This document shows positions 35,371-48,329 of a stretch of 64,000 nucleotides of DNA, in pieces; the first letter of the stretch is position 1, and every line of letters starts with the position of its first letter. This DNA comes from Stercorarius parasiticus. Taxonomy: Eukaryota; Chordata; Aves; Charadriiformes; Stercorariidae. The stretch lies in contig VWZL01000728.1 in assembly GCA_013396915.1 (NCBI GenBank), forward strand, positions 248,001 through 312,000. Direction: 5' to 3'. The position numbers and the translations under genes are program-made. The notes under the pieces are model-generated. The model saw only the letters and a list, made by a program, of their open reading frames with translations. It was not told the DNA's origin and ran no database searches.

Positions 35371-35864
35371 AATGTGTCCTTTATGAACTGTATTAGTTAC
35401 CTTTTCCAAGCTTCATATACCTCCTTTCAACACTGCTTTTTGTCTTCTAAAGTCTTATTCCGCTATCATAATACCCCTTTTTTAATTTTTCCCTTTTTTT
35501 TTTTCCCTTCTCTATTTCCCCCCGTCCTGGTTTGAGGTAAAACAGAACCAATTCTCTGATTTGTGATTTTACTTTTTAGCTGGGCCTCTTCTAACTGACT
35601 AAAGTCTGAAATTAACAGCATATTGTTCAGGAACTGTTCACTCTCAGAGTGATAAGACCTGATTACACCAAGGAATGGTATGCACAGAGGCTCTTGCTTA
35701 TACTTATTGCTATAACAACCAAGGTCAGCTAACTTTGCTTTTTGCCCGTTAGAGGGTCGGAAGCGGAGAAGCGTAGAGGAGTCCCACCTGCAGGGAGGAG
35801 CGTACGGGACAGGTGACCCAAAACTGAACAACAGGGTATTCCATCCCATCTGCATCACACTCAG

Positions 35865-35870
35865 TATAAA
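35865..35870 (+). promoter_or_regulatory. TATA box of the second solo LTR
   Basis: TATAAA is preceded by a CATCACACTCAG element similar in position and wording to the CATGCTCGG stretch before the TATA box of the LTR at 27.6 kb. Confidence 0.65.
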
Positions 35871-36105
35871 AGCTAAGGGATCAAAGGCACAAGGTTGCTC
35901 TGGCTTGGTTTCTTCTTCAATGGCCGACGTCTGAGGAGGACCCTGTCCGTTCGTCTGCCTTTGATCCTGATCTGAGCATTCCTGACTCTAGTTCTGGAAT
36001 TCAGCTCCTGTCCATCGCTGACTCCAGTCTGGGACTTTCCCTGTGTCTGCTGGTGACGCGATCGTCATCCTGGGAGCTGGATACGGTTTTGTATATATTG
36101 TATAC

Positions 36106-36175
36106 TTCTTTATTTTATTTTATTTTATTCTATTATTATTATTTACTATTTTCTTATTTATTATTATTTTCATTG
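36106..36175. repeat. TTTTA/TTA-rich stretch within the LTR
   Basis: Several TTTTA units pass into ATT/ATTT units. Such T/A-rich slippage-prone stretches are common in this part of bird LTRs of this type. Confidence 0.8.
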
Positions 36176-39100
36176 AAGTAGTTTAGTTCTTTTTCTAAAC
36201 TCGTAAATCTCCTTATCTCTTCCTCTCCTCTCTGAGGAGAGAGGGGAGGGAGGGCCATCTGTCGTTACGATTGGCCAATACGGCCAAAACCATGACACCC
36301 CCCCACCCCTGTTTGGAACCTATAAAATGCTTTTTTTACAACAAGAATACGTCTTTCCTAGAAGGGAAATTCCCTTACCAAATACAGTTATTGAGTTAGT
36401 CTTTTGTGACGTACCTTTGGGAAACACATATTTTACTTGATCCCATTTTTCAGCTACTTTGACATCTTGAATTACTCTTTCTACCAAAGTGTTTTAAACA
36501 TTTGAAGGCTACAAAGAACTGACAAATGGGCCTGCATGATAATTTTCCACTTCTTAAATACGCCCTATTTGTTCTTCTCCAGCCTTACACTACAAACTCC
36601 TAACACAACAGACTAATGAAAATAACTTTCTAGAAATTAAAATGCCTTGGAAAAACTAGTCTTATTCATGGCCACTTTCGTGTGGAATGGTACAGTGACG
36701 TTCCCCCTTTTTGAACCCAACCAAAGGGGACTTATCTCAAGAAAGAATGATTAAACCTATTAACACCAGAAACTCTGCATCTAAATTACTGAATTTTCGT
36801 ATCTTGTTTTTAAGGGATTGATTAGACAGCTGAAATAAATCTTCTTTAAAGTACTAGAGAGTTTGAGGGTTTATTAGATTAATCTGAGAAAAGGAACAAG
36901 TATGATGTGCTCTATGCAATGTCTTTCAACCTCATTGCCTGCCTATTAGGCTGCAAGAAAAGAATACTTAAGTGTCTGTTTATTAACTGATTGTCAAAGA
37001 GGCCTGATTATTTCAAGGAGATAGCTTTGCACGAGAAAGAGTAAGATGAACTGAAGAGTAACAAAATGATTGATTCATTTCCTTTGGGGGAGGGGATAAA
37101 ATAAAATAATGAAACATAAATGTGTCAAATCCATTTTTACAGGATTGATATTTAACGTAGCTCCTGCTGAAGTTGAAATTAAATTTTCTTAAGAGGTATT
37201 ATTAAAAGGGAGACGGGATGTAACCTTCCATCAAGATACCATTATTTCAATACAGCTTAAAAAAAATGAACTTTTTTTCCTGAAGTGTGCTAGTAAATTG
37301 ATTTATGCAGATCTAAGCAGTAATTATGAAACGTGCTTATCTAGACATCTTCTGTTTCTATTGATCCTGCACGTTATTCTGATGAAAAGCTCATAATTCA
37401 TAGCATTCCTGATGTTTAGAATTGTTGGAATTATTTATAACTTGCAGTCCAAGGGTGCTGCTAACGAAACAGAGTTTGAAACTGATTTGCAATGCAGCAA
37501 ATCATCTGTTTTCAGGCCCTGAGCAGAGATAGTTACAGCACTCTGCTTTGCAACCCACAAATGGAGAATGCAGCACCACTGTGGAAAAAACAAGACCAGT
37601 GTGGGAAAGGGAGGTGCTGGTCTTTCCAAGGGTTTCAGATCAGGAAAATGGATAAAGCCAGGAGATTAAGAAACTCCTAGAACTGTTGCAATAGACAAAA
37701 CAAGTGTTTTGATGGGTGCTAGGAAAAGAAACTTGATTAAGCCTGTCCTAATGCTCATCTGCTATTGACAGTTAACTCTTTCAACAACCTGCGATGTTTT
37801 CATTTCTTCAGAGATTTTCTATGAGCCAAACCATCTGTTGAAGTTGTAACTGCTACTACAATTAGAAATTGCTGGGAAAAAAAGAATAGCCATGCCTTCT
37901 CTGAGGAGCAAGGACTGAACCGAAAGCTTCCTGTCCTTATCACAATACTTGCTCCAAAAATACCTTCTCATGGGGTCATTGTGGGGGAAGATGTCACTGG
38001 TAAATCCTGAGAGATCTTTCCTACTGATCTGCTGTCACCTGAAACACAGACAGGAGGCTGCACAGAGGAGGCAGGTTCCCCTGTGCGGGTTTGCTGGGAG
38101 GGAGGAGTGTGGGGAAAGAAAATAGACAAAAAGTGAAAGGGCAAGTGATTTAGTGAATAGCTGGTATCACTCTGACCACAGCCCGGTCTAGGGGTATGTG
38201 AAACAGGGGTGACATATTGCAGCATTTGACTGTTCCTTATGGCGCTACTGGGATTTAACTGTTCCTCCATGTGCTTTTCATGGGGATAAACACTGATATT
38301 TGTGGCCCTGCTCTCCCAGCATTGACTTCAAGAGCTAGTTGGCATTTCTTTATCCTTTCACCTCATCAGGGACAAATCTTGCCATAGACTCTTTGGGTAC
38401 CTTTTATATCTGCAGGAAGTTCATGTGCCATGACAATATGAAGAGAGAGTGGTATTTATGCTAAACACATTCCTCCCTTACTAGATAGCAGTGGCAGCAG
38501 ATCTAGTCCACAGGAGGAACATTCCCAGAGACACAGCTATGGCAACACAACCTGACAGCCATCAGAGTCATTAACATTTATCATTATGGTACCAGCTAAC
38601 AGCTTCAGGGACATCCCAAAAGTTCCTTTAATGGCAGATTTCCAGTCCCATAGCAGAAAGAAAGCTGGTCTAAATTACCATGGAGATTATACTTGGAAAT
38701 TCCTGGTCCACATCTAAACACAGTGATACACGAAACAAAATTATTATTTTCCAGCCATTATTACCTCTTTGAATGCTACTTTGGATTAGAATGAGGACAT
38801 TTTTCCTTATCCAGATGGGCCTCTTAAATGTCTTTGGTAGACCTTCCACTAATATGTATCTTGGTGCTATCCAGAATAAAATGATCATCTGCCACAGGCT
38901 ATGTGAAACAAAATTGCAAGCCACAGATGACCCAGAGACTGTTAATTACCCACCTCTCAATTAAGTAGAACAAAACAGGGCACACCCAGGGAGCTGTCAA
39001 AAACACATGATGCCACTATGAGCTACAGAGCTCTGCCCGTGACCAAATATAGACCAAGGATATTCTAAAACAATTCCCTAAAGAAGTGCATGAACAGGAG

Positions 39101-40624
39101 CACAAGTAATGATAAATACTAAACAGATTCATAGCATTTTTTAAAATCCAATAGAACTTCTTAAACAGAAGCCAAATGACATCCCTATTGGCACTGATCT
39201 TCACATTTGAAGATTACACTAGATCTTAATAGAATTAGGAAATTGCAACCGCTCAGCAAAAACAAAAGGAATGAAGCCCACTAATAAGCATGAATCCCAA
39301 TAGTCACTTGGATTTCAGTTCAGTATGTTGTCACACACTCCATCCAAACAGGTATCGGGGATGGCATTTACAACAGGAATTTAAATTCTAAAGTAGTCAA
39401 AATTGCCTTTATTTAGATTCAGTTATTCTTTGTCAGAAAGAACTGACCATCAACAACAGAATTTTCCTTAGATGTGACTATGTAGCTGGAATTTCATTTA
39501 GGAAAAATTTTGGAACAAAAGGGATTATACCATTCTTTGTCTCATAATGACTTCTTATTTCTAACTCTATTTTCAGAAAACAGACATTCAAATAAAGAGA
39601 ACAAAAGAAACAAAATATGTTCAAATAATTCTAAAAATTTAAGCTGAGAGTGCCTTCAACCATCAATCTCCTGGGGCTTTCAGATTCATTTTACAGAATA
39701 ATTCAATGCTACACTGACTTTATCCCTGAAATTGTTTTGTGGAGCTCCTGCTTCTTACAGTGACCAGTTATTTCTAATCCTGTGTTTGATCTGCCTGTTT
39801 TGCAAGCCCCAATGTACAAACCTGCTCTTACCCAATGTTAATCCCAAAATAATATGCTCGACCACCCAAATTAATACACCCAGGGCTGACTAACTCAAGA
39901 CCAGCCCTGGAGGGGATACCCAGACATTGACCTGGAACATGGCTTGCACCCAGAGGGGGTGGAAGAAGATAGTCTTGGGATGTGAAAAGCCTATATTTTA
40001 CCACTAATGTATTTTTTGCCTCTATCTCTGTCCCTTATTTATAATCAGATGTCAAAGCAGAATGCATTTCTCCTGAATTTAAGCACAGTCTGTATTTGTC
40101 ACATCTTTAGCCAAACAGGACTTCATTGTGTAAGACACAAGGACATTGGAAGTGAGATTACAAATAATAGGCATCAGTCCCTGACCTCAATGATGAAGAG
40201 ACTCAGGGTGTTGGGTGGGCAAGAAACATTGGCTATGTTTCTAAAGTCAATGAGGGTAAGTTATTGCATTAGGATTAATTTACTTTTCCAAAATTGCTAT
40301 TTTTTTCCCCCTATCCTTCTCTCCCCTCCAAAGACACCATAACAGGAATTTTTTCAACTAGATGATCAACTTAAATGAACTCAGGTTCCCCCAACAACTT
40401 AACCAGAAACAAGCTCTCAGCTTCGTATAACACTTTTTTCATCTTGTTTCAGAGCTTCTGACTCATTTCATCTCCAGATACAACCTTTCTCTAGTGCTTC
40501 AGTTCCTGGTCACAGTATTTGCCAACTCCTGGAAAATGAAATGAACAGTGAGCTCTTCTCTGACATTGATCCAGTCAGCTATGCCACCAACTCTCCTTGC
40601 TTATTTGTTGGGTTGGGTTTTTTT

Positions 40625-40625
40625 N
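40625..40625. other. Single ambiguous base (N)
   Basis: An N at the end of a T run after GGGTTGGG. As at 3245, this looks like an unresolved call at a homopolymer. Confidence 0.95.
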
Positions 40626-40916
40626 GCAACGTGATTCTACAAGAGCTCACCCAGGAACACAGCAATGAGAAGATTCACTCTGATAGCAAGGAAGCACATT
40701 AAAGGGTAAGCACTGAAGACTGAGACAGAGGCTGTGAAAGTTTATGAAAACTGCTCTTCCATTGCCTACTGCTTCCTGCATTTTGTAGTAATCATTAATG
40801 ATCTTCAATTGTTGTTGATTGAATGGTAAAATGAAATATCCACTGAGCTTTAGAGCTGCATGGAACTGATTATTTTAATGGATTCTTTGCCTTATGTGAC
40901 GTGGGGAACAAAGAAA

Positions 40917-40960
40917 GAAAGGAAATCCCTAACATAGTGAAAGGAAAGCCCTAACTTGGT
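40917..40960. repeat. 22-bp imperfect tandem duplication
   Basis: GAAAGGAAATCCCTAACATA (plus GT) is followed directly by GAAAGGAAAGCCCTAACTTG (plus GT). The two 22-base units differ at three positions, so the duplication is older than the one at 29.5 kb. Confidence 0.85.
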
Positions 40961-42597
40961 GAAGTGCAGGGAACCTCTCTCAAAGGGACAGCTGTAAACA
41001 GGCTTGAGGCTGCAGATCTATGGCCAGCGTGGCCCTATAAGCTTTGGTGCAACACTCCGAAGAAGTGTTTTGTAAGATGTCATCTAAGGAGAAAGAAACT
41101 GCTCGTAGAGCTTAGAAAGTTTTCTTTAGAGCTCAGCCCTTAGGACAATTAGATCTCAGAGCACCTCAGGGGGCTGCTGCCAATAGGGACTTGATTTGCT
41201 GTCCATCACCAGCTTGCTGTATTTTCTTGGAAACTGTTCCTTTCAGGCTTACTCATTATTTTGCGATATACCCTGAGGTGACATGTGTCTATTGTGAGAG
41301 CAACTAGGAAAGGATATTGTGATTGAAGAGATTTGGTACAGAGTTTTGGCAAAGTATCTTTCTGAGTTTTGGGATAAATTGCTTGTATTTCAGGGGCAGA
41401 ATCAATTTGATTTAGACTGTCCTTCTTCCTATTTAATTCTTTGGCCAGAGGGGAATAGCCAGCTTTGAGGGATCTTTTGCAATTTGGCCATTACAACCCG
41501 GCTACTCAATAACCACCAATACAGTTATGTATGTCCACTTTCATCTTTCCTTATCTTCCAAGGACAGTCCATCTGGTAAAGGACAATGGACCTGAACAGG
41601 ATTACCAACAGCTTGATGTTTCTGGACGCTGGGACCTCAAACCAACTTTTGCTGCTCTTTCCACATCCTGTCTGTCTCCACATTGTGTGGAAATTATAAG
41701 GCTATTGCCCTTTAAGTAAGGCTGTACCGAACCCAAATACATAATGCTAAACTATTATGACTGCTGGGAAATAAAAAAACCTTTTCTCTCACTCAGTGTT
41801 AATAACAGCCACAGCACTGTCAGCACACTTGTACATAATGGTGTTCTCACAGAGTACACCAGACGCCTATCACGGGTATAGACGTAATCTAGACTTAGGG
41901 AAACATCAAATAAAACAAATGACACCTGAAAAAGAATAATTAAAAAATGCACCACTTCCAGGCAGAAACCTAGCATTATATTTCAAAGGTAATCTAAAGT
42001 AGAGAAGTGGCAAGAAGTCTTCCAGAGTACCCTGAGTGGACATACCCATATATATAGGAAATATATACCCATATATTTCAAAAGCTATCAATGCACTAAC
42101 TGATGAAACTGAGGTTTGCCTTCTGCTTGGGTTCCAGTACTCAGAAGCAAATGAATTCTGATTTAGTTCCTTGTTCTGCACATGATGTTTTCCATCCCTG
42201 TGTCTTCTTTCTCTCGCCTCTCCCTTTGTGTCTTCTGCCCCCATCTCTGTTTCTATTGTTGTTCTTGCTTTTGCTCTCTCCCTCCTAGTGACACCTGTGC
42301 TGTAAATAGCACCTGGAAAATCACATCAAAACAGCTTCTTTACACCACAAGAGATATGGAAAGGAATGTTTTCAGTGCAGGTAAACTGCTTTTGCTACCT
42401 CTATAATAGCCAGAAATACAGACAATCCTTCTTGCAGAATATGCAACGTGACTTGCTAAATATATGTTTGATTCACACTTCATTAAAATATGCATATGTA
42501 ACAATGAGGGAATCCTCTGTTCTACAATCTTTGCTTACCCGTTTTAAATTAATTTCATTCAACACTTATTATTAACAGGTTGTGGGCTTTTTCTGTT

Positions 42598-42615
42598 GGT
42601 TGGCTGGCTGGCTGG
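42598..42615. repeat. Short (GGCT)n repeat
   Basis: About four TGGC/GGCT units ending in GGGTTTTT. A minor tetranucleotide run. Confidence 0.85.
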
Positions 42616-44659
42616 GTTTTTGTTGCTTGGTATAGGGTTTACAACAAAAACCCTCTTACAGCATTTAAGCTAAAGTTACAAAACAATCTCACAGAAAATA
42701 AACATTAGACTGGCAAACACAACTATTTATATGGACTTTGTCTGAAAATCCCCTTAGTTTAGTTAGGGAACAAAAATAGGACCATTTTAGAAGGGCTGAT
42801 GTTAGATACAGACCAAAAGTTGTTGGACAATGTTATTGGCTGAATAGAATGACTAAATTAATAATACCTGTTCCGGGCATTTGTCACACTATGAGATTTT
42901 TCAGTAACCAGAAAGAAGGGGGGTTAAAAATTATTTGTTACAAGTATTTTATTCAGTTCTATAGTAGCCTGGCACTTAGTGTTATCTTGACACGCAATGC
43001 TCTTTGCGACAAGGTAATTTAGTACTAAATCCAGCCCCACAGTGAGTTTGCCCAGCACCCAAAAATTTGTTTTACATTAGTTAATTAAGGGAAGGGTCTT
43101 TGTCTTTCTCAGCATGCCGAGAGCACCATGCGTACCTCTATTGCTCCTGCATGCTAATGTTAAACAGCAGCATTTATTCAGGATAAGGTCAACGCAGAGA
43201 GACCATTCCAGAAATGTTCAAAGACCCTTCTCCCCTGACCTGAAACCACTGCATTTTGCTGCAGATACTGTGTCACCCAATGTCAGGCCACGCAAGTTAA
43301 GGCACCACACTCCAATTCCTCCGTTAGTCACTTGTTGAAGCACTTCATTAAGGAGTCACTTAAAAAACCTGCCCCTTATCAGACTCATGGTGGTGTGAAT
43401 TCTCTGGGAATGTGCAGAATTGATTAATTTAGGCCCAGAGGTATTTCCTAAAGCCTTCCAGATGCCTTTTAGCAATTTTACCTACACGTAGCCTGCTGCA
43501 GAGCTTCTCCTCTAGATGCTTACTTTTCTAGTTTGAATTAAAAGCTTGACATTGATAACTGAAGCACAATTAATCTAAGCTAGGTAGATGATTTAAACCA
43601 GACTCACCGTGGGACATGGATTCAAGTCCAGAGGGAAATAGGGAAACACTGAAAATGGAAGAAGTACAAATGTAAAGGCACACATGGGAAATTTCCAGGA
43701 AACTAGTCTGGTTTTTGACTAGCACCAAACTGGCTCTTAAAGCGTGAAGAAGAAACCCACGAGGAAGGAAACCTTGCCTCAGACAGTCCATGCCAGCATA
43801 TGCTTCACTGGAAACAAATCACTAGTTCCAGCTATCCCTATCTTACAGAAATCGAAACTGCCACAGTTTTCTTTAAGATGCAAGTTCAGCCGTGCCCCTG
43901 GGTTTGGATATTTCACTGCTCTATGTGATTTCCCCTGATTCACAGTATGCCTTTCCCTGCAATTCAAGTATGGTTGTTTTGCCTGCCTTTTCTCTCAGGA
44001 ATGTTCCTTTTTCAGGCAGAGCAACAGTTTCTCCCAGTGTCTGCATCTCTCTGAGACATGGGATTCCCTGTACTGTGCTCTCTCTTCCATTCTGGTTGTC
44101 TCCTGTGAGAAGACTGGCAGCTTTATTAATTCAGCTAAGAAGCTCCTTCAGTGAAATGTCTGATACATTCTATGTTTAACATTAAGCTTTATGTGGGTAG
44201 AAGGGAGAGGTAGGTCCCCAGCGACAGTGTTCACCAGGCAGTATAGCATTATCCTGTTATCTGTCATGAGGAAAACCATTGCATTTTCTAACGTTAAATA
44301 AGACTGTTTGAAAGCACCATAATAAAAGAACGAGGGAAATAAAGCAAAAAGTCATGAGAGAAGCAATAAAAAACAGCTTTCCAGGGAAGCTGAAGAAAAA
44401 AAAACAAAAAGAAAAAAATAAAAAAAGGGAAAGGCGAGTTGATGAAGCAGAGATGGAAGCAAGGCTGCTCCAGATGCTAGGCATTCTACGAGAGAAGAGC
44501 ACTGCGATAACTTGCAGACTGCTTGAAAAAGCGAAAAGTTCTTAAGCTAAAGTACTTCTCAGCTAAAGGAAAAGAGGAGGAGGATGTTCATTAACTAACA
44601 TTAACTGAAGCTAACTTAGAAGGTAGTTTGCCCATCATATATTTACAGGAAGCAAATAA

Positions 44660-45405
44660 GAAGAGAGGCCAGAAGGCAGTAAAAATTCAAGATCATTTTA
44701 GTTAACTCGCAGCCATACATGTCGTCAAGATCTTCAAAAAAGAACCTTAAACTATCTGGGGGACTCACTGAATGAATCTTCAGCAATTAGCTTGAGAGAC
44801 CTTGGAGGGCAGAGGGGATCTAATAAGACTGATTAAGGGTAACTGAATAACTTTTTCAGGGAAAAGGGTTACAAACTGGTCATGCTATCTTTGATAGAAT
44901 CTGGAAAGATTTTGGAACAAAGTGTTACACAATACTTTTGCAAGTACCTGACAGGTTATAAAATAAACCCCGTTGCCTGAATGGTTCTATCAAAACTGGA
45001 CCATATCGATCCAGTCCAATTTCCTTGTTTGTCAGAAATATTCTTGCTGGTGAAAAAGTAGCAGTCAATATATTTAATACTCGTGGACCTTAATGAAGTT
45101 TCTTTTTCTCAGTCTCATGTGACATTCTCACCAGGGACCTAAGGGAATACGGTCAGATTAAAATTATAAAGAGACAGATGCACAAGAGTTAAAAAATACT
45201 TCTCAGAAAGCAGTTATGACAGGTTTGCAAACAAAACGGAAAGTGATCTGTCCCACCAGTTCCATTTGACGCTCTTTTAAATGCTCTGAAGAGAGGAAAG
45301 ATAGAACTTCCATGGATGCCTCCAACCTCAGGAAGACTGAAATCCAAAAGGACTTCAACAATTGGACAAACTAAGCTGAAATCAGCATAACAAAATGCAG
45401 CAAAG
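44660..45405 (+). mobile_element. Very old CR1 LINE reverse-transcriptase relic
   Basis: A series of blocks occurs in CR1 ORF2 order. AGGCAGTAAAAATTCAAGAT with CATTTTAGTTAA lies around 44674-44705. CTGGAAAGATTTTGGAACAA followed by GCAAGTACCTG lies around 44900-44950. TGGACCTTAATGAAGTTTCT then TCAGTCTCATGTGACATTCT around 45083-45129 is the motif-A region, where intact copies encode a DxSKAFDxVxHDIL-type stretch. AAGGGAATACGGTCAGATTA lies around 45140-45160. CTGAAATCCAAAAGGACTTC with AATTGGAC and CTGAAATCAGCATAACAAAA lies around 45337-45395. Decay is heavy, with indels and stops throughout, so no frame survives. It runs from the linker before the polymerase through the palm and stops well before the element's end. 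The 170-codon minus frame starting here is antisense to it and was rejected. Confidence 0.72.
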
Positions 45406-48329
45406 TCCCCCTTGTCGCAAACAGGGTTGGTAGCCGAGCTACCAGATGCTAAATCAGCTGCTGCAGTTTTGGTTCCAATTTGTGTGCACACGTGTGTGCA
45501 CCCACGCTCCGAGTGAAGGTAACACTGCCTGACACTTGTTAGCTTGGTCCTGGCCTCTGCCAAAACTTCTGACTTGGAGACTGCTGTAGGCACTACCGCT
45601 TGATGATAGGTCTCACAGATAAGTTGTACACACCACTGCAATACCCATTTTCTCTTTGCTATCCAAATTTCCAAGATATCTCTGTAGCTTCCCTCTCCCA
45701 TGCTAGCCTCTGATTTTGAAAGCTAGCATCAGTTCTTGGTTTCTTACTTCTACATTTGAGCGTTTTCATTTTAATTTCATCCCATTACAGTGATGCTGGA
45801 GCAATGGACCTCTTCTAGCAAACTCGTTACCCTAAGGTGCTTCTGCTTGAATCGGTGCTTATGGGAGAAGAAGGATGCAGAACAGATGACTCCAGCCATA
45901 ACTTCTACCTACACTGAGGCACACCAAGATATCTCTATTTTCAAACCAGAATTTATAAATGGTTTCTAGTGAGGTGCAAAAACAAACTAGATGCTACAGT
46001 ATTTCAAAAAAATTGAAGTGATCAAACTGAAATAGAACAATTTCTGAGTTTAAAATCTGAAGAGCCATTTTGATTTAATATTATGTTTCTATATTTTCCA
46101 ATGAAAAGGCTAAATCCTGAAGTCTTACCTTATTGTTTAATCTGTCTATGCTCCTCTCTAGTTGAAGCCAACAAGAATTTAGCTCTTCAAATAATAAGTA
46201 TAGATCATATCCCTGTTAAGAAAGATTACATAAAATACACCACGAGTGTATGATGTGCTAAATATGACAGTTCAATAGCACAGAACACAAAGAGAAGAAT
46301 ATTTCTTTCTTAATTATGCAAAAGGGAGAAAATTAGCATCCAATTGCTTTGCCAGCTTCCTTAGATTCCAATTAGATCTGCTATGCTAACAAGAAACTTG
46401 TACTAAGAACATTTCTCCTTTTTAGCATGCACAATGTGACTTCACATCAAAAAGCAGCAGGATCTGGCAGTCAGCAGCACATTCCTACAGGGAAATATCA
46501 CACATAGTTGTTTTCTATGGTGAAACACAGGCTGGAGGGACTCAATTGTCATACCGGTTGTTAACACCTATAATTACTTTTAAAGATTCATGTCCTGTAA
46601 TGATCCAAGACATTCCTGTTATCTCTTTCCAGTGATTGATCTGAAACATCTGTCATCAACACCCGCATGGCTAAGAGAGCTATTTTGCTCAGGAATGATA
46701 TGGAGAGCAGACATTGTCATTGAGTTACAGTATGTTATGCATGCAAAATCAAAAATATCTCCAGCTGAAGATTTAATGGTATCTAAATTGAAGCCAGTAG
46801 CATTTTGTTTTGCAAGGTGGCAATGTAAACATGTTTGTTTACAAGCCTGCTGCTCTGCAGGTCTGATGTGGCAAAGCATCAGCAGAGGATGACAAAGTGG
46901 AATCAGTTTCTGATGCCTCCAGCTCCTGCCAAATCACTCCTGGTCTGATAGAGAAGGACAGATTCAGAAACCTGCCCCTGTTTTGCTAGTTTAGATAATC
47001 TGTTAATTACTCTTCCTGCTTATTACTTTACAGAGTCCAAGCTCAAGGAAGTTGATTGCATAGAGAAACCTCCCATTGACCTCGAAGAATTTGTAGGACA
47101 AGCTTTTGAACAGATCCAAAAAGTCATTAACCTCTATGTATTGAACTTCTTATTCTGTTTTAATGAACAAAGCATGGCAAGGTATTTGTAACATGTGATC
47201 AGTAAAGACAAGCTGGCTTCTCCAGATTAAATAATAATTGAAGGCCAGATTGTAAACTGAACTCATTAAAGCCATTTGGATTTAAATCACCTCAGAAGCT
47301 AGCTCAGGTACAAATTTTGGCTTCAGATCTAAACTAGTCTGACACAGCTTAGGGGAAACTGGCATTTGTTTCATTATTTCCCCATTCACCATTTCACATT
47401 ACTGAGAGAAAAGGACAGAAAAATCTGGAGTTGATTGTTTCTGGCCTGGCTGAAAGGCTGGGGCAGGGAAGCTTTGCCTCACACGTGATTCACTGTCCAG
47501 TTTCCAGTGAACAGGTATGAATTTGATGAGTTTTTCAGTTACACAGAGCTGGTCAGAAACTACTATTTGCTGCTAAGAATCAAGATTGTTATTAAAAATC
47601 GGTTGATTAAAAAAAGAGAAAATAAAAAATAAAATATGTGCCATTTTTGTACATATGTGTTCGTTAGTGTTTGTGTGTGCTCATGTACATGCGTTTGAAA
47701 TTTTCTTTCAGAAAGCAAGAAACCATGAAATGACGAATGGGAAAGTTTCTGGTTTTGCTTTCTTCTTGTTAGTATGTAGGCAAAACAAAACAAACCTATA
47801 AAAAGTTAGAAGATGTAGGTTAAGAGTGGAAATACTTTGGATATTATTTTAATTTCTTTTTGGTTGGAAAGTGTCAGTTTTACTGGGGGAAAACAAGAAA
47901 GAAAGAAAAAAATTCAACAGACTTTTCCCTGGCTCTGTTTCTCCCAACCCATCTCCATTTTTAATATATCAGTTAATTTTCTTTAGAGTTCTACACATCT
48001 GAAGACTTAGGGAAATATCAGCTTTGATCTTTGGGGCTCTTCCTCTTCATAGGAGCCCTGGATTGCAGGCAACAGCCACACCAAAATCCACACTTCCTTT
48101 AGCCGTCACCCACCCTAGACTGCTGGAAGCAAAGAAATTCAGTCCATTTAAAACTTATGTAAATGAACGCTACAAGACATTCTCCATCAAACTTAAAATA
48201 TTGAGAAAACGTAGGACTTTAAGGTAAGGAGCTCTTATGTAATTGCTACACTAAAAAAAGTATAAGTTTCATATACAAATCACAATATTGTGTATTAAGA
48301 AGAAAGTAAATATCAATAAAATACACTTC
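45406..48329. other. Unique non-coding sequence, no gene seen
   Basis: No recognisable gene or mobile element. Overlapping opposite-strand frames at 46590-46892 are unrecognised. Confidence 0.55.

Larger units (their letters stand above)
35523..36297 (+). mobile_element. Solo LTR of an endogenous retrovirus (775 bp)
   Basis: The unit starts CGTCCTGGTTTGAGGTAAAA, where the expected first base T has become C (TG to CG), and ends GCCAAAACCATGACA. In the middle is CATCACACTCAGTATAAAAG with a TATA box at 35865-35870. After it come a C/T-rich leader-like segment, a long TTTTA/TTA-rich stretch (36106-36175) and a GGAGAGAGGGGAGGGAGGG block before the end. Five C's flank each side (35518-35522 and 36298-36302), compatible with a 5-bp target duplication, though a homopolymer is weak evidence. 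No internal retroviral genes adjoin it. The 130-codon minus frame at 35466-35858 lies mostly inside this LTR and is not a gene. CpG sites are still common in the 35,740-36,060 part, which suggests a younger age than the surrounding CR1 relics. Confidence 0.83.
36298..44659. other. Unique non-coding sequence, no gene seen
   Basis: About 8.4 kb with no recognised gene. It contains a 22-bp imperfect tandem duplication at 40917-40960, one ambiguous base at 40625, a short (GGCT)n at 42598-42615, a candidate plus-strand exon at 42289-42380 (see findings) and an A-rich, K-codon-rich stretch at 44390-44440. Open frames at 37968-38270, 40007-40342 and 41906-42244 are unrecognised. Confidence 0.5.

Noticed and set aside
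35466..35858. 130-codon minus-strand open frame
   Set aside because: Almost entirely inside the solo LTR at 35523-36297 and antisense to it; its C-terminal lysine-rich end is just the pyrimidine tract outside the LTR.
45189..45701. 170-codon minus-strand open frame, the longest in the window
   Set aside because: Its left 200 bases are antisense to the CR1 relic at 44660-45405, the peptide shows no known domain, and codon composition is unremarkable.
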